A stretch of 64,000 nt of DNA from Epiperipatus broadwayi (GCA_028023455.1 JAQFVV010000050.1:4209339-4273338); one strand, 5' to 3'. Positions 1 through 13,439 are shown, counted from the first letter of the stretch. Notes: generated by a model not told the origin, from the sequence alone. A program made the numbers and translations.

Positions 1-511
1 GCCATAGTTCAATTTAGATTTCCCACAACTCTGTTATCTTAACATTTGATGACTGGCAATTCATTAACATTTGACGATTTCTTGAAATCAACATAGCCTC
101 TTTTATTTTACATTTATTATGACAACGTTCAATTTGAATAATTTTCATATTTTTATAATCAAATTTAAATCCATATTGACAAGATTTATTATGATCAAAT
201 ATAATAGATGATGAAGTTTATTTAAATCTATTCCAGATGGTTTCTCTTTTTGAATTCTATTATATAAAAGCATATGCTCTTTTATTCTTTTCTCAAATGT
301 GCACTTCGATTCACCGATGTATTGTACGCCACATTCACATATCAATCTATATATAATAGAATTTTGATTAAACTTTGAATTTTGAATTTTAGAGTTATTA
401 AGTAATCTATTTATGTTATTTGTAGAGAAAAAAGATATCAAACTTTATTATATATATATATCAAATGTTAAAATAACATAATTTTCGGGGAACTAAACTA
501 AATTGAACTAT
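1..511 (-). mobile_element. Short inverted-repeat element carrying a PLE-like GIY-YIG fragment
   Basis: The two ends are inverted copies of each other over about 55 bp. The left end begins CCATAGTTCAATTTAG at base 2 and the right end finishes CTAAATTGAACTATGG at about 510. The similarity continues inward through an AACATTTGAT block on the left and its complement (ATCAAATGTT) on the right. Between the ends lies a minus-strand GIY-YIG-like fragment (next entry). PLEs carry terminal repeats of varied orientation, so this may be a heavily deleted PLE or its terminal repeat. No reverse transcriptase is present. The window starts at the element edge, so the left boundary and any target duplication cannot be checked. 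Confidence 0.5.
60..441 (-). pseudogene. GIY-YIG endonuclease domain fragment, Penelope-like
   Basis: On the minus strand a 98-residue frame (441-145) contains CECGVQYIGESKC followed by RIKEH. This is the C-x-CG-x2-YIGE core and following R-x2-EH seen in the C-terminal endonuclease of Penelope-like retroelements. In a second minus-strand frame, from about base 215 down to 60, the expected rest of the domain appears: a DHN motif, a KIIQIE block and KEAMLIS, where the glutamate matches the family's catalytic Glu. The two halves are in different frames, so there is a frameshift near 205-220. In complete PLEs the domain nicks target DNA next to an RT. Here it is a broken remnant. Confidence 0.6.
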
Positions 512-820
512 GGGTATTGTGAAAGGATGTCTTTTTTTTTTCATATTCAATATTATATAGCTGATAACGACCTACAAGACATATAGTCAAAAGTACTTCT
601 AATAAAATAACTATAATTTTCATGAATTTTTAATATTTATATCGATTTGAATATTGCATATATTTTGGAAAGAATAGAGACATCAAAATTAATTTATTAT
701 ATATATATATATGATGTGTTGTAAATAAATTTATTAAACTTTTATATGTTTTGTGGGTTTTTTCCTTAATCTCTTTGCATATTTGTTGTGTTTAGTGGGT
801 TATTTTTTGTATGCTACTTT

Positions 821-906
821 ATTCTGGTAAGGTGCTCTCTCTCATGTCTCCATTTTATAGTGTATTCTGGTAAGGTGCTCTCTCTCATGTCTCCATTTTA
901 TAGTGT
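821..906. repeat. Exact 43-bp tandem duplication
   Basis: Bases 821-863 and 864-906 are identical 43-mers, each starting ATTCTGGTAAGG and ending TTATAGTGT. The duplication lies in otherwise unremarkable DNA and makes a short open frame look longer than it is. Slippage or a recent local duplication is enough to explain it. Confidence 0.9.
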
Positions 907-3680
907 ATGCTGCCTTCAGCTTTCTCACAAGTGTAGAATGGTTTTTACTGATTGCTTGATCTTCCAATACTCTGTTGCTGTAGGGATGCCAGCCTCCAAG
1001 GGATCCTGTTATGCATGTATTTATAAAGGACTTTTATTACATCATCATTCAAGCCATTAAAAAGGTCATGATATTTCACAAGAAATCTTTCATAGATGCA
1101 TAAATGTTCAATTTATGAGATAAGTGACTGCATTATAATATTTACCAAGGTTTGCCTAGCATATTTTTTACTAAAAAACAGACTGACAGTTAGTTTTTTC
1201 AGCTCTATTGGGTGGTGAAGTTATTAATAAAACTAGCTTCAATAAATGTTTGAAGCTTTTAGCCAGAAAGCATTAACACATGGTATCCAAATATATACAC
1301 AATAGAACTGGAATTATAATCAATCAATAAAGTTTACCAGACCAGATTAGTACCATTCCCCATTCTTTTAACCCAATTTGAGCTCTTCAAAATATGAAAT
1401 TGTACCATTAATTTTGATAATTTTTATATCACTTGGAAATTAACATTTATACTACTTTAATGATTTTTGTAAATAATTAAGATTGTAAACAAACTATTTT
1501 ATATATTAATGAGAGTCACCTTAATTACACATACATGTGATGAAGTCTTAACCATGCAATATACCTTACTTTCTAAATATCATGTAATATGCCTTAAAAA
1601 TTAATGCAATTGTGAAGAAATAAAATAAATAAATTGGTTTGTTTTTGCTCAGGAATTCAAAAAATGTTTGAATATCAGAAGTCACATAATTGGGCCACAA
1701 TCTATCGATGTTATGCTCCACAGTCTGTGACTATATTTAACTGCATCAAAACCTAGAAGATATAATTGTGGATAAAACTCAGCTAATGTTTCTAATTAAT
1801 AGTAGAATATCATTTCTGTGGCACTTTTAAGGCTTTTCTGCATTGCTAACTTTTCCAACTTAAATAATCATGTAGTAATAATTCAATATCACCATGCTTA
1901 TTTCTTGTTATAAAATCTACTTGTTTTTAAAGCATTTCTTTTTACTATTATAAATTTATTTTAATGCAAAACAGTGTTTGACCTACAGTATCTTTTACTG
2001 ACCTGAAAATTAGGATATTGCTTGATTAAAAGATAGGATACTATTTTAATACTAACAGTCATTTCATATAAATAATATTATTGTAGCGTAATTATAAATA
2101 GTCTTTTCTATATTACTTTTTCCCTTCTCCAATCATTTATGCTAATGTGGAACATAGCTGTCATGAGCCTCTCATGCCATGAGACATTGACAAATACTAA
2201 CTATGACATTGTGATTGTGTGTATGCATATTTTTATTCTTTCATCACACACATTACAATTATGACTCCTTGAGAATTAAGAAAGCAATAATGAGGGTGGA
2301 GGCAGATTCAGTAGACCGGTTTGTGTATTGTTGTGATCTCTTCTTGAAACAGTACAATAACTGATGTGTCAGTTTGGAAGGAAATTTGAGGAGACAGAAA
2401 ATTATATTGACAATGATTGAAGTTTAGATAATCCTATTTATGAATCCACTACGTACCATGAAAGCAGAAGTGCCTAGAAAATGTGACTTATTTTATGCAG
2501 TTTTGCTAAGATGTCTCACTTGATAGGTTACTCATTGCAAAGTTAAAAATAATAACAATAGTAATAATTATATCAATAATAGTGGTAATGCAAAAGGCAG
2601 TAGTAGTATTAATGGTAAATATTGTAAATCTACCTTTTTTATAAACATACATATAAGCATGGATTAATCATTCATTTATACCAGTGTAGTGCAATTGCTT
2701 CAAGGAATTCAATGTTAGCTTCAAAACCTTTCCTAATATAAATAAGTCATTAAACAATACTAAAGTTGTTGCCTCCTGACCAATCCCTCTAGACTGTCAC
2801 AAAAAATGAAAAAATCTATTCTAATACTTGCAATGCTAGTTTAAAAACCCCTAGTTTAAAAAGACTTTTAAACAAAACAGAGAACAAATTACCACAGGAT
2901 TAACCACGCCCCCCTTCAAATAATATATAAAATTATTATGCAGTAATGCCTCTTGTGGTGCAGTATGCTTTGGACAGTCTTGTGAAAATATAACCACTAG
3001 AGTTGCACAATACAAATACATATACAAGTGCACAAAATATAGTTCCAAATATAAATCAGTCATTTCAAAGAGCGAACAAGAGTTTGGAAACACTTTTGAC
3101 CCAATAATGGTTAACATTATTTGTTCTCAACATGAGAACAGAAAGAGAAAGATGAAAGAGGCATGATTTATTTCTAACATTTCCATGCATTCAACAAGCT
3201 AGAGAATAGCATTCTACTATCTTAAAGATGGAATATTTAAATCACAAATTTAAATAATTGATTTGCAAATATCACAAGACATCCTGTAGTTCATGAGTGC
3301 TATAATTATGGCTTCAACAGTTGAAAGAGTATAAAGAAATTAGCAACGAATAATCTTTTCTTAGGCCAATGTTTAAAAACAGCAATATATATATCCACCT
3401 AATATCATTTTAAAGTACTGGTTATATTTCAGCAATGATGGTCTTACCTTAAATGATTGTGAATAAAGGTAGAAAAGTAATATTGTATATCTTTTTTTTT
3501 TATGAATATATGTTATAATACATAGATGAATTGAAGTGCAGTATTAAAAAGAGATTAAAGAACCATGCATTATTATATAAGCAGTAAAAAGTAAGAATAA
3601 TGGTGATTTAATAACTGCTTCAGTTTTCTTTGATCATGACCAATAAAATTTCTACTGAGACTATAGGATTTATGAAGAAA
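907..3680. other. No recognisable gene
   Basis: This is AT-rich sequence with only short random frames. A degenerate AAT/AGT-like triplet patch lies near 2548-2620, and a C-rich short tract (ACGCCCCCC) at about 2906. I saw no transposon ends, RNA gene or coding signal. Confidence 0.5.
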
Positions 3681-3689
3681 AGAAGGAAT

Positions 3690-5515
3690 ATGAAGATATA
3701 CAAAAATGATGCATTAAAAAGAATTGAATATCTCGAATTTTGTAAAATGGTGCGGAAAAGAGTTGAAAATGATATAAACTAGCAAGGAAAGCTGTAGAAG
3801 AAAATAAAAGTCTTAAGAATGTAAAACAACATTTTGGTATTGGTAGGAAATTTATATCTGCAATAAGAAAAAAAGATGGAATTATTACTAAAAGGAGAGA
3901 TGACATCATGAAATTGGTAGAAGATTTTTATCAAGAATTATATAGTAATAAAGAACAAGTACCTCCTATATCTATTACATCTTCCAAATTGCCCAGAATT
4001 TTAAATGAAGAAGTGAGACATGCAATTAAATGTATGAAGAAAGGAAAGGCTCCAGGTAATGATGGAGTTATAATTGATATATTAAAAGAAGCAGGTGAAG
4101 AAATAGAAAAAAATTTAGCAAAGTTATATGCCAAATGTCTAAATGATAAAGATGTACCGGATGATTGGAAGAATGCAGTAATAATATTAATATTTTAAAA
4201 AGGTGATAAAGAAGATATTAGAAATTCCAGACCTATCAGCCTTTTATCAGTTTTATATAAAATTTTTACTAAGATAATTACTACTCGTCTACAGAGAACA
4301 TTGGATTTCCACCAATCAAGAGAACAAGCTGGATTTAAAAGTGGTTTTAGTACAGTAGATCATATCCAGGTATTGAGAGAAGTTATAGAAAGGACAAATG
4401 AATATGAGTTGCCATTATGCTTAGGATTTGTAGATTATGAAAAGGCATTTGATTCTATAAACATTTCTTCAATGATTAAAGCATTAGATCATCAAGGTAT
4501 AGATCCAGGATATTGTCATATTTTAAAGAATATTTATAAAAATGCAACAGCAACAATTAGATTACATAATGACACTGGGAAAGTCAACATTGAGAAAGGT
4601 GCAAGACAAGGTGACTCCATATCTCCAAAACTTTTTACAGCAATGCTGCATGAAGTATTTTGTGGATTAAAATAGGAAACTAAAGGAGTGAAAGTAAATG
4701 GTGATTATTTAAGTCATTTAGATTTCGCAGATGATGTGGTTGTTTTTGCAAATAATGCTTCAGATCTGCAGGAATTGTTGCAGGAATTATCAGATGAAAG
4801 TAGGAAAGTAGGACTAAAGATAAATGTTAAAAAGACTAAAGTAATGTTTAATCGATTTGCTCAAAATATGAAAATAAAGATTGATTATGATGAATTAGAA
4901 GAAGTTAACAGTTAAAAATACCTTGGTCAGATTATTAATACAGATGGAAACATAATGGAGGAAATTAATCATAGAATTAAACTTGGTTGGAGTGCTTTTG
5001 GTAGAAATAACTTGATACTAAAAGGAAATATGCCTATGTATTTGAAAAGGAAGGTTTTTAACAAATGTGTTTTACCAGTTCTTACTTATGGATCTGAGAC
5101 TTGGACACTTAATAGAAGAGCAATTCAGAGACTTCAGACCACTCAAAGAAGTATGGAGAAATGTATGTTGGGAGTAACAAGAAGAGATCGTAAACTCAAT
5201 GTATGGGTAAGAGAACAAACAGGTGTTACTGACCTCATTGAAAAAATTAAAAGATTGAAGTGGAGTTGGGCTGGACATATTGTTAAAAGAGATGATAATA
5301 GATGGACAATTGAAATTTTAAACTGGATTCCAAGAGATTGTAAAAGACCCAGAAAGAGACCACATGTGAAATGGATGGATGAAATAAGAAAGTGTGCAGG
5401 GGTGATGTGGAGAAGAGAAGCTAAAGATCAAAGAAGATGGATTAAACTTGGAGAGACCTTCATCCTGCAATGGATTGATAATGGTTGATAATGATGATGA
5501 TGATGATGATTGAAA
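3690..5515 (+). pseudogene. RTE-type LINE, reverse transcriptase region, 5' truncated, three stop codons
   Basis: One reading frame runs from about 3780 to 5488 and is broken only by stops at 4196-4198, 4673-4675 and 4913-4915. The residues are typical of a non-LTR reverse transcriptase. In order they are GKAPGNDGV near 4050, the RPISLLS block near 4230, GFVDYEKAFDS near 4424, ARQGDSISPKLF near 4600, the catalytic FADD at 4724-4735, YLGQII near 4919, YGSETWTL near 5087 and the C-terminal WAGHIVKRDDNRW. The apurinic endonuclease half is missing, as expected for 5' truncation. The 3' end is a TGA/ATG triplet run (about 5485-5512), typical of the RTE clade. With no frameshift in 1.7 kb, decay looks recent or limited. 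Confidence 0.85.
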
Positions 5516-5839
5516 GTGTGAAAATTCTTCATGAAAAGAGAAACCATAATAAAAGAAAAATTAAGAAGACAATTTTTATAACTAGGAATAAAATGAATTT
5601 AATAAATAGACAAGCTGCTAACATTAAAATACTGAATTCATGGGGTTTGAATTGATGACATTTGCTTCTGCTTTGTTTTTGTTTGTTTTTTTTGTTTGAA
5701 TTTAATGGCAGTTGAGTCACATTTAAAAAATTAACTAAAAGTACTTATGTGGATTGAAAGACTGTTTATAATAGCTTATTACTGTTATATTTTAGTATTT
5801 TATTATGATTACAATTTTGTTCTAATTAATGGACATTAT

Positions 5840-5890
5840 ATATATATATATGGAGCGGGGGAAGGTTACAATATATATATATATATGATC
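5840..5890. repeat. TA runs around a ~20 bp LTR-end-like scrap
   Basis: Two TA runs enclose GGAGCGGGGGAAGGTTACA. The ending GGTTACA directly before a TA run is the same as the ends of the large element at 21,927-21,933 and 17,212-17,218. It may be what remains of an LTR insertion after deletion between TA tracts, but 20 bp is too short to be sure. Confidence 0.3.
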
Positions 5891-6029
5891 AGTAGACAGC
5901 AGAATATAACTTAAGATTCCAGCCTAAGTCACAACAGATCATCTACTTCTCATAAATATTATGTGGCTCAAAAAGTTATACTAAATGGACATCTAAAGAA
6001 GGTCTGTGAGGTATCTTGGAAAAGTTGTA

Positions 6030-7085
6030 GGAACGTATAAGCACACATACAGAAAAATGGCTTATACATCCAATCACACCAGAAACACAAAACATGGAGT
6101 TATATTATCATTATGGAACAGAGCAAAAGAAATTTGTTGAGAAACCAATGATTTGAAAAAAGAAAAGATTCATATAGAACAAACTCTTATGAAAAATGAT
6201 TATCCATCAGCAGTTATTAAGAAAATCTTAAATAGATAACAAAAAGAAACATCAAAAGAAAAAACAATTATTGATACTGTAGTGTACCCATACATATTTA
6301 AGATAGCAGACAAATTAAGAAAAATCTGCAATTAGTATAATATCAGAACAGCTCTTCAGAGCCATACCAGACTATGAGGAATTGTAACATCTACAAACCT
6401 AAACTTGAAATGCTGAGAAGTAAAAACTGCATCTGTGAAACACCATGTAAATGTGGAAGAATCTATATTGGTGAGACCAGTTGTCCTATTGAAAAGAGCT
6501 TGAAAAAATACAAACTGATAATTAGAAGAGAGAAAACAGATGTGTCTAAGATAAGAGATTATGTATATAACAATGAATGTTCAATTGGGAAAATACAAAA
6601 ATATTAGATAGGGAAGAAAAGATACAAAGAAGAAAATTTAAAGAATCTGTTCACATGGTATTGGCAAACAATCCCATAAGTCAACCTATTGTGACTATAA
6701 ATAATATATGGAAACTACTAATCAACTTTTCTCTTGGAAAAAGTGGAGAAATCAGAAAGAACTTCATAGATAATTATATGAAATTTTTAGTAACTGTTGC
6801 CTCAAATGATTATCTTAAAACTCAATCCTCAAGAATTTAAGGGTCCGGGTTTGATTCCCATGCTAATACTGTCATTGGTTAGACCAGCAAAACCTGAAGA
6901 GGGGAGCATAATTCTATCTTGAAATGTTGTGCATATACTAACCTGTGTGTTATTACTAACAGTTGAATGTATTTGGAATATTTAAATAAAAGTTATTTTT
7001 TTCTAAAGACATTTAATACTCATATTAGATGATGGAAATAATCCAATATATAAATACAACTAAAACACCATCATCATAAACCTTC
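6030..7085 (+). pseudogene. Penelope-like element, 3' part: RT end, GIY-YIG and tRNA-like tail
   Basis: Broken plus-strand frames show HTEKWLIH/YTSNHTRNTKHGV at about 6045-6100, then LWNRAKEIC and HIEQTLMKN at 6115-6200. This is the region after the reverse transcriptase in PLEs. A 77-residue frame (6374-6607) carries CKCGRIYIGETSCPIEKS, the GIY-YIG core. A second frame (6577-6840) continues the domain, so at least one frameshift lies near 6590. The 3' tail (6838-7085) has a B-box-like GGGTTTGATTCCC, then an untranslated tail shared with copies at 25.2, 27.4, 38.3 and 61.1 kb. Many stops show it is inactive. Confidence 0.75.
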
Positions 7086-7089
7086 AGGA

Positions 7090-8400
7090 AAACACATATT
7101 GATAAGTACTTTTCCATATTGGTAGTTTGCTTTCTTATTTCTATGGACTGAATGCTAATCATTTCCTTTGTTTAAGGCTGTATTGATTAGTGTTAGAACC
7201 TACAAAGATGTTGATATCTTTTTACTAAGCCAAGCCCACTATTGGATGCAAATTTACATATACAGTACTCTGACTGTATTCATAACAAAGTAAATACTGC
7301 TCTCTATGGCTTTACTATCCACCTATTATCCAAAACATATATCTTCCATAGTTCAGAAGCTAATAATAATTGGCCCAGTGTTTTTCACAAATATCTATGG
7401 CCTTTATTTACTAAAGTCATTAATTAGTTGATTCCAAGAATAGTTTTTCAAAATTGTGGCTTTTCATTTTTTTTGATTTTATATAAATTCAAAAATCTCT
7501 AACTTCAGGGTGTTTAAGCCAATAAACATCACATGATCACCTCCTCTAGTGAGTTTTGCCTGTTTTAATTTCAGAGTGTTTGTTTTTAACATTATGGTTT
7601 AACAAAATAAATTTTGTATAAATAATTCAGTCTGTAAATTATTTTTGGTTTTATTTAATCACCTTTAAATGAATATATTTGTCAATTATTAAATTCACAT
7701 CTCTCTGCCACTTACTGGAGGTTTTAGTAACTAATAGAGATGATAGGACTTCATAAAGCCTATCCTGCACCATCATATCAAATATCCCCAGACTAATTTC
7801 AAACTTTTGTCTTTCATCAGTGAGGAACTTGGAATTTGGGAACACTGCACATTTAGACTTTGAATCTGATGTGCTTTTCTTCTAACACTCATCCTTTACT
7901 TCTCTGATGTACTATAAAACTATCTGCCCAAATTGTAAAATATATAAAAAAAATTATTCTTAGCCAATTTTCTTGTATAGTCATATAGATCTGAAACCAG
8001 TTCAGTTTCTATATATTATGATGTCCTTAGTTTCTTTTACAACTACAAGCATCTCTATTTTATGTCTAGAATTTGATATAAACTAATGCAATGTCTGTCA
8101 CAAGTCTCTGTCATATGCTTTCAGCTTACATAAGGTGCCTATGGTTATTAAAAACGTAGTGGCATTATAATACATAAAAACAGAACTGGATTCAGGTCTA
8201 TATGACTATATAAAGCAAATTGGCTAAAATTCAAAACATTTATATATTTTTCAGTTTGGGCTAATAGTTTTATACTATATCAGAGAAGTAAATGGTGGTT
8301 GCTATGGGGAATGTGCATTAGATTCTAAAAATCCAGAATACTATTATGAAGATATTAGATAGAACTGCAGAAGACAAAGATTTTTTAAATAGTATCATCT
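7090..8400. other. No recognisable gene
   Basis: AT-rich DNA with short unsupported frames. I found no tandem repeat, inverted repeat or protein motif. Confidence 0.45.
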
Positions 8401-8414
8401 GGCATCAGTGAAAT

Positions 8415-10600
8415 ATATATTGTAACGGGATATATATATATATATGCGTTACATTCAAATTTAATAGTAACTTTTTTTTATCTAATACAGAATTAAAAAC
8501 AAACTGTCAAAATGCACAAATAACGAATTATTAATTTATTAATATGTTAGATTGATTAATTATTAAAATAAGCTTTAAAAAAATAAATAAATTATAGAAT
8601 CGAAGCAAAGATTCTAATCTTTAAATAAAATATATAATAAAAAGCCTTTTGATTTTAATAATAAATCAAAGAGTTTTTAATCTTAAAAAGAAAAATTACA
8701 ACAGATCCTTAGGGCAAAATGATCATGGAAAAGAAAATGATTATGAAATAGAAACAAAAGACTTGCTTTTCCCGCCCAAAGATACGGACACAGACCTCAG
8801 TGGAAAAATTTACTAGAGTGGAAAACCCAAAATCTTACCTTGGACACAAAGAATAAACCAATAAAATATAAATAATGAAATATGTTTGATGAATCCGTGC
8901 ATTCCAGAGATAAGGTACCCGACGACTATAAAAAGAAAAATCCAAAGGGAATAATTAGTTGGAGAGAATCAGAAAATTAAAACTTTAAATTCAATTGTCT
9001 TTGTTGAAAGCAGAAATTTTTTAAAAAGCTATTATCACCGTCACTAAAAATGTAGTCAGCGTCAACAGGCTTCCTTCAGTGTGGCCGGCCGAAGGCAGCT
9101 TTCATCTCCACGGATCCCAAGATCAAACCACGGATTCCATCTTCAGAAATCTTCATAAGTCTTCATAGATCTTCATCACAAAGGAGAGCTCAGACAAAGA
9201 AAAGTATAATTTATAAATAATTGAAATATGAAATATAAACTCTTAAATTTAAGATCTTCGAACTTTATTTATTTCTAAAAATGAACTATAAACTTTCTTT
9301 CCTGAACAAACCTGAACTTTATCTTTTATAAACTTTGCCATTTTAAACTCTGATAAAAAGTTAACATAATCTCTTAAAATATATGTATTGTTTTTTTTTA
9401 TTTTTCATATTTAATAAGATCTGTTTGTAATGGGGCGGGGATTTGCGATTGCAAACTTAAATTTAAAAATAGAAACACATCGTTATTTGTGCATTAATAA
9501 TCTTTAAAAATAGGTTAAAAATAGTATTTCTGGAAAGAAAATAAGTTAAATATAATGCTCATTTTAAAATGATTTTAAAACTGTAAACTAAATATTTTAT
9601 TTTTATTAAATCAATAAAATGATTTAAATGTTAATTGAGTATAGATGGCTGCTAGACTAGTTTAAAGATATGTTAGTTTAAAGGGGTTTTGATCTCAGAC
9701 TATTTGTTTCGTAGTTGTGTCAATGCTGGTGGAGAGATATATGGATGTTTATATCAATGTAATGTGAAGTGTGTTAGCACCTAGGGCTATGAGTCCAACT
9801 GAATGCATGACCCCAAAGAGGTAGTCATATCGTTGAAATGGACACAGAGGTATTTCCTGCACCATTGACCCATTCCAGCTCTATGGATTTTGGATGATGA
9901 GCCGGCAAGATAAGATCGCTCTCCCATCCATATGTAGCATTTCTTTTTATTATTTTATATGCATGTTTCCTTTGCCTGACAGATGCACATTCCTGCGGGA
10001 GGAAGGCCATGTTTTTTCCAATAATATCACGCTGTTTCAGATGCACATTTCTGTCTATGTGATTCTATGCTAACATGTTCACATTGCATTGGTTGCTGAT
10101 ATATATCTGGAAGCAAGTATTCGTGTGGCTGTGGATTTTTAGTCTGGAGTCAAGTGATTTGAAATTTTGTGAATGCGTCTAAGTAGCTCATTTATACTCA
10201 ACATTTCTAAGATTAAAAATAAAAGTTAAAACAAATAAAACTAATAATAATAAATAATAATGAAAAAATATAGTTTTTTCTTATATAATAATTTTAAAGT
10301 TTGTGCATTATTGTTTATATATGTAAATAAAAAAATTTTTGTGTTATTAAAACTGACAGTGCTTCCTTTTTTATTCTTTATTATTAAAAATATATTTTAA
10401 ATAAATATATTAAGTTTCTGCATCTACTTGAGCTAGTGACTTGGGCTGGCGGTTGCGATCTTAACAGCACATATCTGTCGACTCTATAAATTTTCTATGT
10501 CCAAATGGCCTAGTAGCGCTCTGTTGGTAGATGCGGTAAGACTATAAACTTCACCATCATCACTGACCATTATAATGTATATATATATATATATATATAT
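8415..10600. other. Possible LTR-type debris with TATA-like block
   Basis: The segment begins TGTAACGGGA directly after a TA run (8421-8430), as the two large LTR elements do, and another TA run lies at about 10,576-10,600. A GC-richer block at 8900-9190 holds CTATAAAAAG (a TATA-box-like motif near 8927). A 14-base inverted pair (TGCACAAATAACGA near 8513 and its complement near 9482) lies 0.97 kb apart. A 73-residue minus-strand frame (10,046-9825) matches no family I recognise. I saw no LTR pair or retroviral-type protein, so the call is weak. Confidence 0.25.
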
Positions 10601-10775
10601 CATAAACAAGATAATGCAAACTGGAGACATGTGATAGTTATTGAATATTTTATTGGTTTGTATAAGGTTGTGTGTATCATAAAAACCAAACTGATATCCT
10701 CTTCAATAAAAATAAAATTTTAACTCAATACACTTTATAAGCACACTATAAAATATTATAATATTATCATAAATA

Positions 10776-11714
10776 CACCTGGGTCTCTTTTTACATGGAT
10801 TTATTTAAGGCGATTTTGAAGTTATGTGATTCACATTTCTCCGGAACTCGAACCCCCGTTAATGCGCTATTACTTTAAATAATAAATTTCAAGTAACAGC
10901 ACATTATTGGAATTCGACTTTCATCTTAGTAATTTCAATATTTTCATTGCTTTATAATAGTAAGATTTTATGCAATACTGAAATTAAAATCATGATTTCT
11001 ACATTTTATGTATACACACATTAAATTTTACAAAATAATAATGTAAAGTTGTTCAAACATTGTGCGTGTAAATTTTGCATTTTAAATCACATTCTGTTTT
11101 TGCTTTTTAAAAAAGAATGTAATCAATTATTAATCATTTAGTGTATGCAAGTTTATTTTTAAAAGGTGAGTAATAGCAGTGGGCACAATTAAAATTGAAA
11201 ATTAAAAAATTAAAGACAAAAATAAGAATTTAATTTTTAGTTGTTAGATTAATTACTAATTATGTTGTCACCAGAAAACCATTAACACAATGTGAGAGTG
11301 ACATTGGCGCTAGTTGTATTTCCTCTTGTGATTTTTTACCAGTTTGCAAATGAACCTGTTTATCGGCAAATAGTGATAATAATTAAAACGTGTATAAAAA
11401 AATGTAAATTACTGTAAATTATACATAAAAATATATTGTTTTGAATAAAATTAAATATTATAGTTAAAAAAAAGTTTGTCTTGTATCAATTTTTTTCAAA
11501 TTTGAAATTTTTTATTAGTCATATTTTATTTCCTTATTTTTTCTTGCACGAATTTTAAAGTAATTTTACATTGGTGCTTTGCTTTTACATGATTTTTGAA
11601 AAATCACAGTTCATATCCCCCCTTTTTCAAGGTAAGTTACGTCTATTTTTGTGCGATTTCGATTGCACGTGTTTTCTGAGGAACCTATCTATCTTATAAA
11701 ATGAGACCCAGGTG
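10776..11714. mobile_element. Non-autonomous TIR DNA transposon, TA target site (copy 1)
   Basis: The left end is TA|CACCTGGGTCTC and the right end is GAGACCCAGGTG|TA. That gives inverted termini of at least 12 bp flanked by the dinucleotide TA, the pattern of the Tc1/mariner superfamily. The interior (939 bp) has no transposase frame. A second copy at 35,130-36,184 shares the interior, so this is a dispersed family and not a chance inverted repeat. Confidence 0.8.
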
Positions 11715-11888
11715 TACTATAATTTCAATTGTTTCATTTTTTAGTCATGAGTACTTTTGAAAATTGCTTACACCCATCTCCTTTTTTTGATCTTTCTTAT
11801 GGAGTTATAAAGTTTTAATTAATAACATAAATGAAGACTGCAAAATATTTATTACTGTCTAAATTTCCCTATATATATATATATATAT

Positions 11889-12290
11889 TGTAACCGGACT
11901 GCCATACAACCATTTTATAATGTAAGTTGTAACAATTTTCTGATGAGCATGCTGCAGGAAGGAACTATCAATTGATATTCTTAATGCAGATGTTAATGCC
12001 CCCCTACAACAATATTTCCTGCTCATCAGAGGATGTAGTACATAGAGACTGGAAACATCTAAATATTTCTATGTTTGGTTTCCCAAAGAGCGCCATTAGA
12101 GTTCCATCTCACTACAACCTGACTGGCCTAGGTCAAGTTATGTCAGACATAGCTCAGAGAACATGAGATTCTCATGAACCAGTGCTATAATTGGTGAGTG
12201 ATGCGATAAATAAACAAAACTGGACAACTGGATAACCAATTTAATTTTAGTAACAAAAAAAAATTTATTAAATAACAATTAATTTGCAAT
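11889..12290 (-). repeat. Terminal ~0.4 kb block, left inverted copy
   Basis: This is the end block of the large element and occurs three times: here inverted, and at 16,835-17,218 and 21,530-21,933 in the other orientation. All three copies keep a 64-codon frame beginning MIFLMQMLMPPYNN (here 11,972-12,166). The copies differ by a few bases, so keeping this frame is not evidence that it is translated. The block begins TGTAACC and contains the inverted-pair-rich ATGAGCATGCTGCAGGAAGG. Confidence 0.75.
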
Positions 12291-12294
12291 TTCA

Positions 12295-13130
12295 ACAATA
12301 GTTCATTAATTCCTCTATGAGAAGAAGCTTGGAAATATTCTAATTCAATAATAGTTCATTTTGAATTCATTTATGGGAAGAAGCTTGTGAATATTCTAAT
12401 TCAACAATAGTTCATTAATTCCTTTATGAGAAGAAGCTTGGAAATATTCTAATTCAATAATAGTTCATTTTGAATTCATTTATGGGAAGAAGCTTGTGAA
12501 TATTCTAATTCAACAATAGTTCATTAATTCCTTTATGAGAAGAAGCTTGGAAATATTCTAATTCAATAATAGTTCATTTTGAATTTATTTATAGGAAGAA
12601 GCTTGTGAATATTCTAATTCAACAATAGTTCATTAATTCCTTTATGAGAAGAAGCTTGGAAACATCCTACTTCAACAATAGTTCATTTTTGTATTCCTTT
12701 ATGAGAAGAAGCTTGGAAATATTCCAATTCAACAATAGTTTGTTTTTGTATTCCTTTATGAGAAGAAGCTTAGAAGCAGTCAAGCATTTATGGTTTATAC
12801 AATAATTCATTTTGAAGCAGTCAAGCATTTATGGTTTATACAATAATTCATTTGTTCATTTAAGAGAAGAACCTTAGAAGCAGTCAAGCATTTATGGTTT
12901 ATACAATAATTCATTTTGAAGCAGTCAAGCACTTATGGTTTATACAATAATTCATTTTGAATTCATTTAAGGTAAGAACCTTAGAAGCAGTCAAGCATTT
13001 ATGGTTTATACAGCATTTCATCATTTTATGAATTATTACTGATTGGTAGATATTTGAACTCAACAATTCTTGGTTTGTAGAGCATTTATCATTTGATAAT
13101 TGAGGCATTTATAATTTAGTCAAATATAGA
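12295..13130. repeat. Tandem arrays, left inverted arm
   Basis: First comes a ~55/108 bp unit built on AGAAGCTTGGAAATATTC and a ~CAATAGTTCATT block, repeated to about 12,780. Next is a ~60 bp unit containing GCAGTCAAGCATTTATGG with TTTATACAATAATTCAT, to about 13,020. The same arrays in reverse orientation occur at 15,885-16,830 and 20,800-21,535. Open frames across them (repeated NYCINHKCLTASK peptides on the other strand) are by-products of the unit length. Confidence 0.85.
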
Positions 13131-13439
13131 AGTATGTTCTTACACATAAACTCTGTTACATTATAAGAAGCTTAGAAGCAGTCAAGTATTTATGATTTAT
13201 ACAGCATTTCATCATTTTATGAATTATTACCGATTGGTAGACATTTGAACTCAGCAATTCTTGGTTTGTAGAGCATTTATCATTTGATAATTGAGGCATT
13301 TATAATTTAGCCAAATATAGAAGTATATTCTTATACATAAACTCTGTTACATTACCCAGATAGAAGTAATATGCAATTAAAGCATTTCTAATTCATATAG
13401 TAAATACGTTCAAATATTTTTATAAATAAATTTGCATGT

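Noticed and set aside
11942-11970. CTGATGAGCATGCTGCAG as a hammerhead core (also CTGATGAGCAGGAAA near 17,081)
   Set aside because: There is no proper stem II plus GAAA at the right distance and no stem I partner.
11972-12166. 64-codon frame conserved in three places (11.97, 16.94 and 21.66 kb) as a gene
   Set aside because: The three copies are the terminal repeats of one element and too similar for conservation to mean selection.
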